In this document: in pieces, positions 32,988 through 47,800 of the stretch
Layout: each line of letters begins with the position of its first letter
Numbering within the stretch: the stretch's first letter is position 1
Origin: Channa striata
Taxonomy: Eukaryota > Chordata > Actinopteri > Anabantiformes > Channidae
Reading direction: 5' to 3'
Assembly (NCBI GenBank): GCA_033026295.1
Contig: CM065178.1
Span: forward strand, 23,265,781 to 23,329,780
Length of the DNA: 64,000 nucleotides
Notes under the pieces: model-generated
What the model saw: the letters and a program-made list of their open reading frames with translations, nothing else
Database searches by the model: none
What the model was told of the DNA's origin: nothing
Position numbers and translations under genes: made by a program

Positions 32988-35900
32988 TTACGCCTGGGCG
33001 GCGGCGGCGGTGGCTGGGAGCAGGCCTCTGTCTCTCAGGTGGGAGTGCAAAGTGTGGAAGATGCTGAGCTGCTGTTCAGGCTGAAGCATCATCAGTTGCT
33101 GCAGCAGCTTGGTGGGGTTTGGTCCCCTAGAAGACAACAAGCAGGTGAGCACGACTCAAATGAGAAGTAACTAAAAATCCCAAAGCTCTTATGGACAAAC
33201 AACCGTCCTCACAACATTTTAAAAAAAAAAAACAAAAAAAAACCCTCTCGTGCTTTTGTAGCTGTAGGTCCCTGAGGACCGTGTCCAGGGACCGCTCTGA
33301 GGAAAGGAGCCGCAGGGTGAGCATCACGTGACCGTCACCTGCACGTTTTCTGCTCGCTGTGTGTGTGTGTGTGTGTGTGTGTGATAATGGTGTTGTATGA
33401 CAAATCACCTACACTTTAAAAAAGTAGGGAAACATTTTTAAAACGTTAACCTGATAGTCACCAAGAATGTGATGTCATATTTTTGAAGGATCGTCTTGCT
33501 GGCTATAAATTAAGTCTTCGAATTTAAGAGTTATCACATATTGTCCAAAAGCACAGTGTCCTCGCTGTTGCAGTCTGCTGTAGTTTTCCATTTTGTGGAC
33601 GTGGTTAAATTGTCTTTTTAATGCACGTACTTTAAAACTAATAAGCATTTTCAGTATTGATTCACCTGCTAATTCTTTTTAATTAATCAAGTTTAATTAA
33701 TGACACCTCAAATTATTGAGAAGCAGATTTTTTTAATTCACCTAAACGTTGAAATATGAAGAAACTGTTTACAATGACTTCTGACAAAGATGAAAGGTAG
33801 TCCTCTTATCTGAAAGGCTGGAACCAGAGTTTTTGTTAATGACTAAAATGACCGAGTCAAACTAATGTCATGTCTGCTAATATAAACTGTTACTGTGAGT
33901 TTTTAAAACCTAAAATTACAAATAGTAACGTGAGCCACGGTGACAGCAGGCGTCACACAAGTGTGTTCTCCGTACAGTCTGTGAAATGCAGGTCTCCTCT
34001 CTCCCTGAAACTGCTCGTGGTGAAACCAGCTGCAGACAGATATTACGTGTCCTGCTGAATCAGTGTGTTCTGAGTTTTCTCATTTTTCTATCTACCCTCC
34101 TTCTTACCTGATGAAGCTCGCTATATAAACATGTGTGAAGGTGGCCATCAGGTACTGACAGTCAAATCGATCCATGATGCCGCCGTGGCCGGGGATGGTG
34201 CTGGCAAAGTCCTGCAGAAGCAGAGAGACCGTAACATCAGGATTTATGATTATTAATTAATGTCTTTGCCTGGTTGTCTTCACTTTCTTTATCTCGGTGT
34301 CGGACCGTAATAACAGTCAGAAGCTCCAGTGAGAGCAGCAGTGCTGCTCTGAGGCTGACAGCAGGAGGCTGCAGTTCACTGCTGTGCGAGGGATGAATCA
34401 CGGCCACTTTAAATAAAACCTCAGCTCTTCACCACAACCCGAGCAATCGACTAATCTGTGGCTGTGCTCTTGTAGCGTGAGCAGAGTTCACTTCGCTTGG
34501 TGGTAAAATGATGAATTATTTGCAGAAATTTGTAAAGTTTTACAAATAACAAGTGGTTCAGATGTTTATTACTAACTTGTGGAAATGAAAAGAAAAACAA
34601 TGAGGTAAAGATAATAACATTTTTACATTTAGTCACTTGTCAGACGCTTTTATCCAAAGCGACTTGAGGCAGCAAAAACTCGAAGTCAAGGAGAACAACA
34701 TCAGAGCAAAGTGCAAAGTGTTTCTGTTTCATGAGATGCAAGTACGAGAGAGCAGAAAGATTTTTTGTGTGTGGAAGAGTTTGCAATCACGCCTGCAAAC
34801 AGATTTCGATGTAGCTCGCAGAGAATGGTACGTGGAGACCAATGAGAAGTTCTTACCTTGATTTTGAAGGCTCGTTTGAAGCCGCTTGCAAAGAAGCCAC
34901 CAAACGGCCCGATGAGCGACGCAAAGGACGAGAGGAATATGCTGTGGATCTGGAAGGGATACAGGTTCACCGTTTTCTGAAAGACAGGTGAGGAGAAATG
35001 TTAGAATAGGATTAAATTTAAAAAAAGAAAAAGCCAGATGTTTGCTCAGGAGTGAGACGCCTGAAAATGTCAAAGCAGTCCACGTTTAAAAGTAAAATAA
35101 TCAGTGAGTATTGTGTTTTTCAAAAGAACAAAAGGGACAAACCCATCTCAGTGTGTTTTGCACCATGGTGGGAAGCGTGTACTCCTGCATCACAAAGATG
35201 TCTGAGGGCTCACATTCCACTGTGAAGCCATTGGTCTCACTGTTGAAGCCCACGGGACACACAAAGTAGTGGAACTGAGACAGGAGGTAGGCCAGCTGAG
35301 GGACACGGGACACAAAGGAGACATCAGCTTCTAGTCACTAACACCGTAAATATGAACCGATGACTTTTCCTGCTTTGGGTTTCTAAAAACTGGAGCGTTC
35401 GAAAGCGACCACGGGACTGAGTTGTGAAAGAAAACGCAGAGCACTCACAATGAAGCCAAAGACCACAGTCGAGAAGAAGCCTCCGATGAAGCCCTCCCAC
35501 GTCTTCTTGGGTGAGAGCTGCAGTGGGACATTAGAGACAGAGGCGTTCATTCACACCGACCTGACTCCACCTCACCACAAACTGCAAACCAGCTAGAGTA
35601 AATATCCCCTTTCCCGCAGCTCTGAGTTACTGCAGCTCCGTGCGTGGACAGACGTCCTTCCCCTTGACATTTAACCACACGGTAGTTTATTTGGTGAGGA
35701 GTGTGACTCAGTAACGTTCACAGAGTTTGACAAAGGACTCGTATGTTAGCCGAGGCTGCACTACTTGAGATGTAAACCCCCCCCCCCAGCATGAACTGAG
35801 CTTAAGCTCCAGTCTACTATCAGAAATCTCCCAAACATACTGGGACCAGCATCACTCACCTTGATCAGCGGAGTCCTTCCAAAGAAGAATCCAAACAGAT

Positions 35901-38751
35901 AGGCCATGATGTCGTTGCAGATCACAATGGAGATGGGGACAATGAACCTAGAAAACGGGAATTGTAACAATGCTTCAAGATGAACCTGCATCATCCACAT
36001 CCAATCAAAGGCAGTTTATTACTATGGAAAATACTTCATGTGTGTATGTGAGTGTGATTTTTAAATTCAGTGCTGCTTCACTCAAACAACAGAGAACTTA
36101 GATGTGACAACACATATGCAGAAAACAGTCATAGACAACAAGGCAGGTTCCTCAGGTTGTCCGGCTTACCAGATCATTCCTTCAAAAAGGTTCTGAATGA
36201 CAAGGTGGGACTGAGTTACCACAATCAACAGGGTCACATGGGTCCAAGCAAACTGGAATGGCAAACAAACACCACAGTGTCACTGCACTGGAATGTAGCC
36301 ACACCTGCTCAGAAGTTGGCTCGTGTCAGAAATAGTGGGATCATACAAACGAACACACGGGTGAGGTGAAGCGCAGCGACAAAGCCACACAGCAGAGTCA
36401 CGTGATACACAGAGACACGCGTGGTGGTGAGAGCAGAGCAGGCAGCAGGCGGAGAAGCTTTGTCAAACATTTGGGGATGAGCATCACAAACTGTCTACAC
36501 ATATAAATGCATGCGACAAAGTCTGTCTGAATACTTTTTAAAACACGGAACTTATATTAACATCATGTGGCTTCAAAAACTGAATTCCTTGTGGGGGCCA
36601 AACGTATAAATATGTCTCTGCACTTTGGGTAAATGTGTCTGCAAATAAGTCAATAAGCTTAACATGGGGTTTTGAAGCTGCAGTCAGTGCAGACGTCCTG
36701 CATTTGTTCACGGCCAAATTCTGCAAACTAACACAGTGCGGACAGCTGAACTAAAGATTTAACAGGAAAACAATGAGAAGAGCTGAAAGTGTTGGGTGGC
36801 AGAAGCTTCCCAGCAAAAGAGCAGGAGATGAGTTTCCAAAGTTTTCTGAGAGGGACATGACAGAGCGTTTGAAGCAGAGGGAGGGAGTGGAAACTGCAGT
36901 CGGGGGGGGGTTACTTGGCTGATACACACCATATAAAACTGCAGGCGGTAATGTTTCTTCACTAAACTCAGCACAAACATGCAGAAACCTGTGAAAGAGT
37001 AAACAACATGCGGTCAGTTTTTTACGTTACATATGATACAGTGCACATATATTCATAAGGATGTGTACGTACAGTCGTGTGTCTGTGACTCGACAATTCA
37101 TCGCTTTCTTTGCGATTGTGGATTCTGATCTAAGTGGGTGGATTCGAATTACTCCTGTGTCAGGTTTGTCGAGCTCAGCGTGGGGAGGCCCCCGTCAGAG
37201 CCGCTACTGCAGGCAGATCGATGTTGCCGAGTGTCCTCGGGGATCTGAAAGTGCAGCTGACACCTGGCTGCGCTGGCTGGAAGTCAGCTGAGTCAGCAAG
37301 ACTTAGGAGGAAGTGTCTTAACGGCTGAGAGGTCAGAACCTCTTTTCATTTAGGAGCCGGGCTGAAGTGTCACGGCAGCAGCTCTTTAGCTGCTGCTTCT
37401 CATTCTGACCTGTGTGACTAACAACGTTTGCTTGCTCTTCTAAATGATTGTTGGTTTGAAATCAAAAACCGCTGTTGGCCCAGAGGAGAGATTTAAGCAA
37501 TCGCATCTCAATCCAGGGACCGCGTCCACTAAAAGATCTGCACACGGGCCGAACAGAAAGAAGATCCATAACTTTGATCGTTTCCTGGTAAAAAAAGACT
37601 TGTAACGACGCCGTGATGCTGTGTATTGCAAAGAATCTGGTGATATGATACAAACAGTAAACACGGGTTGGGATACATCACAGTATCGTAATCAAGGCGA
37701 TATACAGCAATAATTTTATTTATACTACACTAATAATATTCCGCAGTATTAGGAACACACTATCAGACATGACATCTAATCGCGTTATGTCGATGTCTTC
37801 TATGTCTTCTAGTGCAGCCTTTAAAGGATGAGACGGGCCTCAGTAAACTGAAAACCCACTGCTCAATATTAAATATGGCCAAGTTGAAACTAGTTTTCTT
37901 TTGTTTTCAGTACATGAATAACGTCCCATTTTCTTATTCTACCAGTGACATTTTCTAAACATCACCACTGCATTTCTACAATTGACACGTTGAATGTTTG
38001 ATTTTAGATACAGGAAACAGAAAAACTCTGCCTAAATAAATGAAGTGGAACTCCACGAGTTCTGAGAGAATGAGCGTCCCGGTTGACCACCATTTTCACT
38101 GTACACACAACGTATGTGTTGATATCTCGATAAAAGCCAGCGCTCCGTGCTTCTGGCTTTATGGCACATCTGCAGTTTACCGGAACAATAAACCCTCCTA
38201 TCAGTAAATAAAAGCTTCAGGAAGCACGTGAAGAGAAGAGCACGTCCCTGTGCAGTAAAGTAATTTGTAAACTCCTCTTTGTTCTATTATCTCCCCAGTT
38301 AATAGTATTTGTAGCTCTACTATAAACTGTGGTGAAATCTAATCCAGCTCTTTAGCAGGAAACCTGAGAGGCGCGGGGAGGCCAAAGAGCGTGTGTGTTT
38401 TCTGAAGTACAGCAGCTGCATTGTTTGCGAGGCGAGACCCACCTGCGAGGTACAAAGCGAAGGAGATGAAGCGGTGATAGCGAGCCAGGAACTGCAGAGG
38501 TTCTTCCCTCTGCACTAGAGCCCCAAAGTAGTCCGCCAGAGTTTCACCATAGAAGAAGTAGTTGACGCAAATCAGAAAGTACCTGAAGGAACGACACAGA
38601 GGAAGTTTGGTTATGTTTTTTAACCAGTACACCGGAGTAATTGTGGACAAACAGATGATTTTAGCTGAAGGGTTCTACTTGCTGTTGGCCCTGTGTTGTG
38701 AGGATCACTGGGTTTAATTGTGCACCAGTGTTTCTTGCCCATTGCACATTG

Positions 38752-38810
<59 letters not shown>

Positions 38811-41800
38811 CGGTTGTTGGGATGGGTGGCCTCGGTGAAAGGGGCAAGTTTCCATTAGTTCTCATTTCCTTCCAACGCAGCAGTGATCTTTGCTCCTGCC
38901 GTCACCGATGGTGAACGGGCAGTTTCCCACAGGAGTCCGTGAGAATGTGGAGGGTGGAGCCTCAACCCTCGGCCGTACGAGTTTAGCTGAGGATTCAGGA
39001 TCAAGTGATGGATGTTCTAATGCCAGATCAAGTCCTCTGGTTGGTTAGAAAAGCAGCATTTTTTTAAATCTAGGAAAACTCTGCCTGGATCACTTCATCT
39101 ATATCTATAAACCATAATCAGCACAAACAAAAAGGAAACGAATGCAAACATGTTTTTAGATTTGCAGCACGTTTTTTTTGTTTGTGCTTTTGTGCGAGCA
39201 CATTTTTAGATCAGCTATAAAGAATTAAAAAAGGCTGAGACAGGAATAAAAAGTCTGACAAATTAGACATGAATCCAGCATGGCCACAGGTCTGTGCAGG
39301 TGAATCATTTACATAATCTGTGCATTATATTCAGAGCATAAAAGCCACAATCAGATTACAATAATTATATGATTTTCACCTGTTACTGTAGAGGTGTGAG
39401 GTCGCAGATTTTTTTTGCTGGGACAAGCAGCTCAGCATAAATTTTGGGATGTGGGATGAAGGCAAATAGTAAACTAAATTATCCAGCATGTTCTCATTTA
39501 AAATTGTTAGTTCCACGCCGTTTCATCATTTCCTGTCTAAAATGTTTAGAGTATATATAGAGTTCTAGCTAAAACACACGGCCAGTTATGAGCATAAACT
39601 ATATGTAACTGCTCTGAAGTGAAATCCACTGTCCTCACCAGCTTAGTGTCCTGAACCAGGGCAGGTCGTAGGAATGGTAAACCCTGTAGCCAATCGTGAT
39701 GATTTCGTGGAAACATTTGATCTGGACGCTCATCACCTACAACACAGGAGAGAAACAGGGCACAGACATTAAAAATACGAGTCACACAAGCTGTTTTGAA
39801 CTTAAAAAAAATCTTTGGGCCATTATAACTGACGTTTGGACAAGCATCAAACACTTTCACTTACCACTAGTGTGAGAGCGACGGGTCCCATGTAGATGAT
39901 GAGAAAAAAGCCAAAAATCATGGCTACAGACAGAACTCCCCGTATCCAGTAGTTCTTCCATCTGTGGAGAACAGAAACCTTAAGGAACTCCTTCAAAATC
40001 ACAGGCATGTTTCATGAATCTGTTTATGCTTCCTTTGAGTTTTCTTTGGAGAACCCTGGGATTACGGCGTGGATTGCGATTAGCAGGGCGTGGGAATGAG
40101 GATGCATTAGGCCTGAGAACACGCTCACGGTCGCTGGTTTTACACCGTACCCGGGTTTTCAGAAGGACACACTGTCTAAGAGCCAAACCGTTCACGGACC
40201 TGAGACTGGTTCTGCAGGGGAATGCTCATAGGCCCAGTGAGCCAAACGTACATCAGCCTGCTAACATGCTCATTATGTGATGATCAGTTTTCATTTCCTC
40301 TTAGAGGTTCCACAGAAACGCCACCGCCACTGCGCCTTTGAGCAAACGCAGCAGTCTCAGGCTTGGCCTGAGACGGGGCTGAAGGCAGCAAAACCTGTCA
40401 CCTTGCAGGGACAAACAGCCAACAGCGACACTCCTTCACGGCCTGTTGTTCTTTCTTCAGGGTGTTTATCATGACGCATTAAAAAATTAAAATAAAAGCA
40501 CCTGCTACCAACAGTGAGCTCACCACAGGCCAGACGAGGCCTGCGTCCTTTCTTTGGACAGTCAAGGCCGTTGGTCTTTTCCGGTCACAAGCTTTAGTTG
40601 TAATTAATACTGTAGACGGACATCTGGACATCTTCTGGAGTTTTAATTGATGACAATAGTGAATACTGGCAAAAAGCGTTTGTGCCTAAATTGTATGATT
40701 TAGGCCAGTTTGCCTACACCAACACTGACAATGGAGACTTTCCTGTGTTTTCTAGTGACAGTCTGTGCACTCACTCTGGATCGTAGGTAGTTGATTTATA
40801 TGAGTGTCATCAGACTGCTGCTGGTAACAGATGAACATGCCATTAATTTATTTAGACGCGCATACACGTGTCGTTCGTTCCCATTTTTTAACAACAGGGC
40901 ATCTGCCCACACCTGAGAGGTCATCCTGTTAAACGGTGACTACACGTGCTAAACGGAAGAGTTACACCTCTTTAACTTGTCCTGTGGTGACACACAGCAC
41001 GTCCTGGACCGACTAAACTACAACGGTGACCGTGCGGACTCTCAAACAGCGTCATTTATCCTTTTATGCAAAGTCAGTGCCGTACTTGTTAACGTCACTT
41101 TAAAAATGAGGATTTTTCGTTACTACACCGGTCTGAAGTCGTTTTACCTCCCTCTCCAATGACCGTAACGCCTGACTCCTGTTCCCAACACATCATGCAG
41201 TTAGTGTTGCGGTGAGGGAAACTGCCGCCCTGCCTGCTGCCTGGAGGCAAAACAAAAGAGAGGAAGCAGCTGAAAGCTGCACAGGAGCCGAGCAGGGCAG
41301 ACGGCCTGCTGGCTACAGTATGAATGGAGGAGAAAAACAGCTGCGTCATGACAAAAGCTGCTGCTACTTCTGCTCGGCAGTGTGCGCTCGTACACACCGA
41401 CTCATCACTCACTTTCTCACTAAAACCACCGTCTCTCTTCATCTCTAAGTCCATCATTCTTCTGCTACCGTGACTATGGACATGACATCTATTTCATCTT
41501 TGTCTGCTCCTTCCTTCCTTCTAAATCCCATCCTTCCCTTTCTCCTTTCCCCATCCCCCTCCCTCCCTCCCTCCCTCCGCCTGCAGTCTGTTCATCCACA
41601 GGTTGCTCTGCGGCACACCAGCTCCAATGGCACTCGAGCCTCCAGGGATTAGTGCTTCCCCTTCGTGAGCCTTTAAGCCCTGTAACCTGGGCGTCACACC
41701 CTCCACTTCTCGTCGGTTATTCAAACTGGGCCCCTACATTTGCGTTTTGTGTGCCACTGATTTGAACTTGGACACGTCACCAAGTGCTAGTCGTGAACTG

Positions 41801-44800
41801 CTGGCGAGATGTGACACTGCTAATACTGTGATGTGGACTGTGCAATATTCTAATGGTGGGTTGAGTACAGTTTCTTCCGGTGACAAACATTAGGTGTCTC
41901 ACCCCTGCACACTGTGCCATATGGCCATTTAATTACTTTTGATAAAAAAAAAGAAGAAGAAGAAGAAGAAGATGAAGATGGCAAGGTCAAACTCTGTTTA
42001 TCAAGAGCACAGTGACAGCATTAGTCAAAGAAAAGGTAACAGAAAGGAGTGTGCATGCTGTTTTACAAAGGTCAAAGCAGTGCATGATTCTGCATGTGCA
42101 AAGTATAAAAGATCATGTCATATAATACTACCAGACAACGTATGATGAATATCTGACATAACAGGTTCTTGAATTTGGAACTTGACATTCAGGTAGATGA
42201 AGGTGTGTCAGTGTGCGACTGTTCGTTGTCTTACTGAAAGTGTGTCCATCAAGGGAACGTAACTGACTGGTTTGTCTTTCAAACCCACCCAATGTTTTAT
42301 TATTAACAACTTTCTATTACGGCTCATTTCTGTGTTATGATCGCTGTAATTCGACGGGAATATTGTAAAGGTGATATGGAATGTTAACATGTGATGCCAC
42401 TCTTCTGCTGTAGGAGTGAGATTGTCAGTAAAAAAAAAAAAAAAAAAAAAAGACTACATAATGTAAATTCTACTTCCTGTGTGGGGACCAAACTGTTATA
42501 TAATGTAAATTCTACTTCCTGTTTGGGGACCGTTATAAAGTCATGCTGAGTCCTTTGACTGGCTGCAATATTACTAGAACCCTCATGAATTGGAGCACAG
42601 CCAAACATCTCTGCTAGTTCCAAACTATTTCAGGTCAACTGATTATTACATGGCGGCTAAAGTAAAAGCTTTGTTAGTTGAAATATGTAAAATAAGACTG
42701 AGCTGCACATTTTATGCATTAATTTACAGTTTTGTAAAAGTTGTTATCTAATAAATCTTTATGATTGCCCCAACTTCCTGTTGTGGATGACTGCAAAATA
42801 GGACAATCTAATAGCAAACCAGGACAAATGCATGTGAATCTAAATAAGCCTATTTATTTTTAACACACCTGTACTACAGAGATTCACTGTGATTTGGGGA
42901 TTTCTGTTTCACAGTGAACAAAACGAGATTTTAAGACTAAGTAGTTAACCCCAAATTGGGTCATTTGTTAGACTTTTACTTATTGTGCAGCTAAAAAACA
43001 AACAATGACCTTAAACTAGTAAATGTTAACAGATGATTGACAGTTCAAATTCTGTTTTTACAGTAATTACCTGCAGATTCAGTTTCTTTGTCAGTATGTG
43101 TGTTTGAGAAGTGTGTACCTGGGTGGCAGCCCCTCCAGAGCTTTGTTCAGGCATTGCGGAGTGTTGTCCGTGTCCGCTGTGGACAGAGGAACGTCTGGAG
43201 TGTCGCCTTTGGAGTCGGTGTCACATTCTCCCTCTGCGTCGCCTTGCAGGCCCAGTCTGTCGTCGCCATCGGCCTCCTGCACGCGCACACACAAACAGAT
43301 ATTCAAACGCTGACTTAAGATAGCGAGCATCCACCTGACATAAGGGGAAAACACAGGCAGACAGTCAGACAGGGTACACAGGGCGATAACAGAGAGGGGA
43401 AAACATTTAAATACCATCGTCCTATCACGCTACAGACAGAGGACGTGCACTGTGGGAGCTCCTGCGATGCAAACGACAAGGAAATGTTGAGGTAGTCAAA
43501 TAAAATGCGCTCTGAACTGAGAAAAGGCAGATGGTGCCTGAATTAGGCCAAAGTTTAGTCTCTCACCTCGGAGAGGAAAGGGACTACACAACTGGTGCGT
43601 GTGTCCTCTGGCTTGGCTGGGATTCATGTAGGTTTGCGGGTGAATGTCCTCCGCTGAATCAGACAGACTCCACAAATTCAAAACCATCAGACAACCATGA
43701 CTTTATTCCCACATAACATCTGATAGATGAGGGCAAAGTACATTCACTCAAATACTTTACGTATTTGAGTATTTTGGGCTGATTCCAACGCACGTCAGTA
43801 CTTCCATCTTCTACCACATTTATTTAAATAATTAAAAAGACAAAATATAGTAATACAGTAATTAAAAGACTTTATTGATCCCTGGTCCCTCACCATAAGT
43901 AAGTAAAGCGCTTTAAATTATTATTAAGATTCAATTAAAATCCATCAAGTCAGTGTGTAACTACAATACGTTACAAATATGTTTAAAAAAAAACTCATAT
44001 GCTCATTGCACAACTTCATCAAACAGCTGATTGGATATTTGTCTGCACTGTCAACTCGACTGTCAACGACTGTGTGCAGCTTTTCCACTAAGGAAGTAAC
44101 GCTGCCTGCACACATTTATATCCATACTACAGTTGAACATGGAACATGAACACATTCTACACATTTGCACAAACAGTTGCAATGCAACTTTGGGCTTTGG
44201 ACAGAGCAAGAACAAGAGCTTCCAAATTTCTTCTTCCCCACTGAACAACATTAAAAAGTAGCCGAATCATATATTAACAGTAAAAAAGACTGTCAGATGG
44301 GATGTGCGTGGTTGATGATGATGAAATTTATGTCTCAAGACTCTGGCATGGAAAGTGTGATCTGACCTCCATTTTTTTCAACCAAGAAAGTCGTGATGAG
44401 GACAATAATACATGTGGATAGCAGACTTTGAAATGAAGTTAAAGACGCTGTATGAGCAGTCACAAAACCCCACAAAGTGGCCTTTAAGCATTTAAATCCA
44501 AGGATTTTTTCATGTCCTCGTAAAATTATAACTGTACATCTTGTACAATATGTGTAGAGTTATCGGTACATAACTATTTATCTTGAGGTTTTATTGGACT
44601 TTGCCATGTTTAAGTAATTTAAGACACAAACAAACCGTGCATGACACTCACAGGGCTGAGCCTTCACTGCCCTTTTATAGCCACAGTTTCCACATCCTCC
44701 AACCCGACAAACTCCTCTAAATGTCCACAAAAGGAGAACGTTTGAGTCCAGTCTCAGCAGGAAGATGGAGGATTAGTGGCTGAGCGTGACTGAGCTGAAA

Positions 44801-47800
44801 GTCTACACCTGATGTCGACAGGTTAACAGGCTGCTGCCTGGGAGGCAAAACTCTTCATTGGAGTCAATGAATCTTTAATCAGGATTTAAACCCAGTGGGA
44901 TTCACTTTACCTTTATCTGGAACGTAACCCAGAGCAGGCAAATCCAACAATGTGACTGTCCTGTTCATGACATCTGCTGTGGTTGTCAAATGGTTCATAG
45001 TTTCCTCCACCTCCAAGGCAAAAGCGTGACGTTTCTACATGGGTTTCGTTTGTGTTCCCATCACACAGAAAAATGCAGGGTCTTGTCCCAAGGAGCTCAC
45101 TAGAGTCTCAGTTTAGTGTAAACGAAGTCCTCGGGCAATATTTTACCAACAACACACAAAGGCAAATGTGAGGAAAATGCACGTTGATTACACAACTACA
45201 CCCGCGACTATGCAAAACTGAATCAAATTGTAAATCACTTGGTGCTTTCTAAAATCTAAAATTACTAGTTATTAGTATTTTTGGGGAAATACTAATTACT
45301 GACCATCACAGTCGGCTGAATAAAGAGAGGCTACCAACTCAAAATGAAAGGACAACACATATTTGACTGTAGATGCATTAAAATTATTAATAGATAAAAG
45401 AAATAAACTCAACCAAATCTGTTCAATTAACGTCAGTTCAGCTCTATCAAGTAACACAGTGGCGAGTGGAGGTGATTTTTCTCCCTTTCAGAGTCTATTT
45501 TTATTTAAGTATAATTCCTCCTCAGTTCACGACACTGTGGGAGAATTTCTTTCCTTTTTGCAGTCAAGTCTCACTGATGCTCCTGGACATTTTTTCCCCT
45601 TTCATGGTTGCTTCTGCTCAAACGCTGCTAAATATGGTTAATGGGGCACCAGAGTGAAATCACTGAGCTTTCAATTTGGAAAGAAGGTTTCTGATCCTGG
45701 CTAAAAGCTGTAATTGGCTGGGAAAGCAATGAAAGTAGAAGCAGGTTGGGGTTAGGGGGGTTGGCACTTGACTTGGTGCTGGAGTTTCAGGAGGTAAGAG
45801 ATGTAACTGTAGATTTCTACTCAGGCTTTAATGAGCAAACGTTGCTTCTTGCAGACAGAAACTGTACTGCCTACCTGTAACTTACATGTCTTTAATGAAA
45901 AAATACTAAGTAACACGTGTAAGCAGAGAGACTCATATATCTTGATGCCAAATCAAATCATGCGACGTAATTATGTGGAAACCAACCACCACGAGCTACA
46001 GTAATTACCTGCAAACACGCCTGGTATTATGTGTGTGCAATAACCATATACGAGGGCTGTGAGAGGCACAACTCCCTCTGTCCACACGTGGTAACTCTCC
46101 AAAAGCAATTCCATCTTAAGCCGCGGTTGTTGGATGGGTTTGTCACCACACCCCGAAACCCAATAGCCGCCACAGCAGGTGGTGCATCCGGAGATTTCTG
46201 CAGGACGTCCATGTTTTCCTACAGCACAGTGAGCAACGGCAGCGTTATTTCAGTTCGTCTTGAGTCAGTTTTGTCTCACTGCTCGTTCTGTGCAGAGCTG
46301 GAAGGAAGACGACTGGTGACGAGCAGCTGAAGCCACATCGAAACTCTGCCCCTCTAAACAGCATTTAGAAGCTTCCGCACACAGAACGCTGCCGTGCAAG
46401 GTGAGTGGTTCAGTCCCAGGGTCCTCCTGTCCACGTCTCCGTGGACGAGGCGCAAGAAAACCAAGCAAGTAAGTTTATGTAAAAGTGTCAAACAAATGGC
46501 TAAATGTAAATCAAGAAAATAATCATCAGATAATCAGAAAGATCAACAGCTGTTAAATACCTGCCTCTGCGCTCAGACTCTGATAGACCTTCACATATTA
46601 TCTTAAAGAGTTTGTCTCAGTCGTCTTTCTGCTGAGCCAGATCATGATGCCGAGTTTTTCTCTCTTCAGCGCCTCATTTGATTTGGACAAAACAACGAGG
46701 CCTTTGTTAGCGCAAAAACGTTTCCCTTTAGTATCTGACACCAGAGCGCCTTAAAAGCCTCAATGGAGTTTAGCAATTTAATGTTAATCAAAGTTGCTCC
46801 GTTGTATAGGAAAGTATAATAACATAAAATCAGGAAACACCAGTATTATAAAATGTGAATACATAGACTGGATGTGCAGGTAATTCTCAAACCAGAACCA
46901 AAATAAAATTCTTTCACTGCACGTCCGAGCTTGGATTAACAAAAGGTAAAGTGTTTTATTAGTCATTATCCATATAGCCAACCTAACAAAGCTAGCCAAC
47001 CTAGCTTTTTCCTCCGATCCAGTGGATTAAACGTTAATTAAGTCTGACATCGGGTTACTGAACCCAGGATTTTAGAGGACTTCTTTTACTGTCCTTAGCT
47101 ATTCATAAGAGCAGAACTAATACTATACAGGCTGTTTCATGAGCCGTGCCACATTGCCCTGCGGATAAAAAGCTGTTTCCTGCTCCGGTGTGCGTGAATT
47201 AGATTAGAGTATCCACGCCTCCCCCAGAACGTCCAAAGTGTGAATGACAGTGGGGACATAGAAACAGCAGCGTTGCTAGTGAAGATTAACAGCATCCTTT
47301 GATGGTCCAAAACTAACTCGAGTTTTACCTCTGGTGAAATGACTAAAGAGACTAAAGTTGCTGCTTATGAAAAACTGCAACTTTTAAACGCCACTGCAGC
47401 ATAATTCAATTTGAAGTCGAAAAATAAAAGTTTCTGAACAGACACAGGTGATTATGTTTGGGCAGTAACATTTAGCTTGGTTAAAGTAGAACCTCGGCCC
47501 TCATCACGGTTTCTAATTTAGCCTGAAAGTGCCAACAATCAGTGCAGCTGCCTCTGCAGGTCAGTAGATGAGGGCTATGTTACCTGCGCAGGTACGACTG
47601 TACTTGAATACGCAGATTATGGGAGAATTGTTAGCAAAAGATATAAAGGAAACCAATTAGAATGACTTGCAAATCCAGTAGCACAGGTGTTAAATGGTCT
47701 TTGCAGCTAGTCACAAGTCAGGTTGAAAAAATGTATTAGTTGATCTAATACACAAATCAAATGGCAAAATAAAGTGAATTTAATTTGATTATCAGGTTGA

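Larger units (their letters stand above)
39962..43118. other. cds1 intron 2, 3.2 kb
   Basis: This intron separates the divergent N-terminal exon 2 from the first membrane exon. It contains a (CCCT)n stretch at 41553-41580, an A-run with (GAA)n at 41943-41978, a 22-base poly(A) at 42430-42451, and a pair of 33-34 bp direct repeats (42456-42489 and 42498-42531, core taatgtaaattctacttcct). No gene was supported. Confidence 0.6.
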
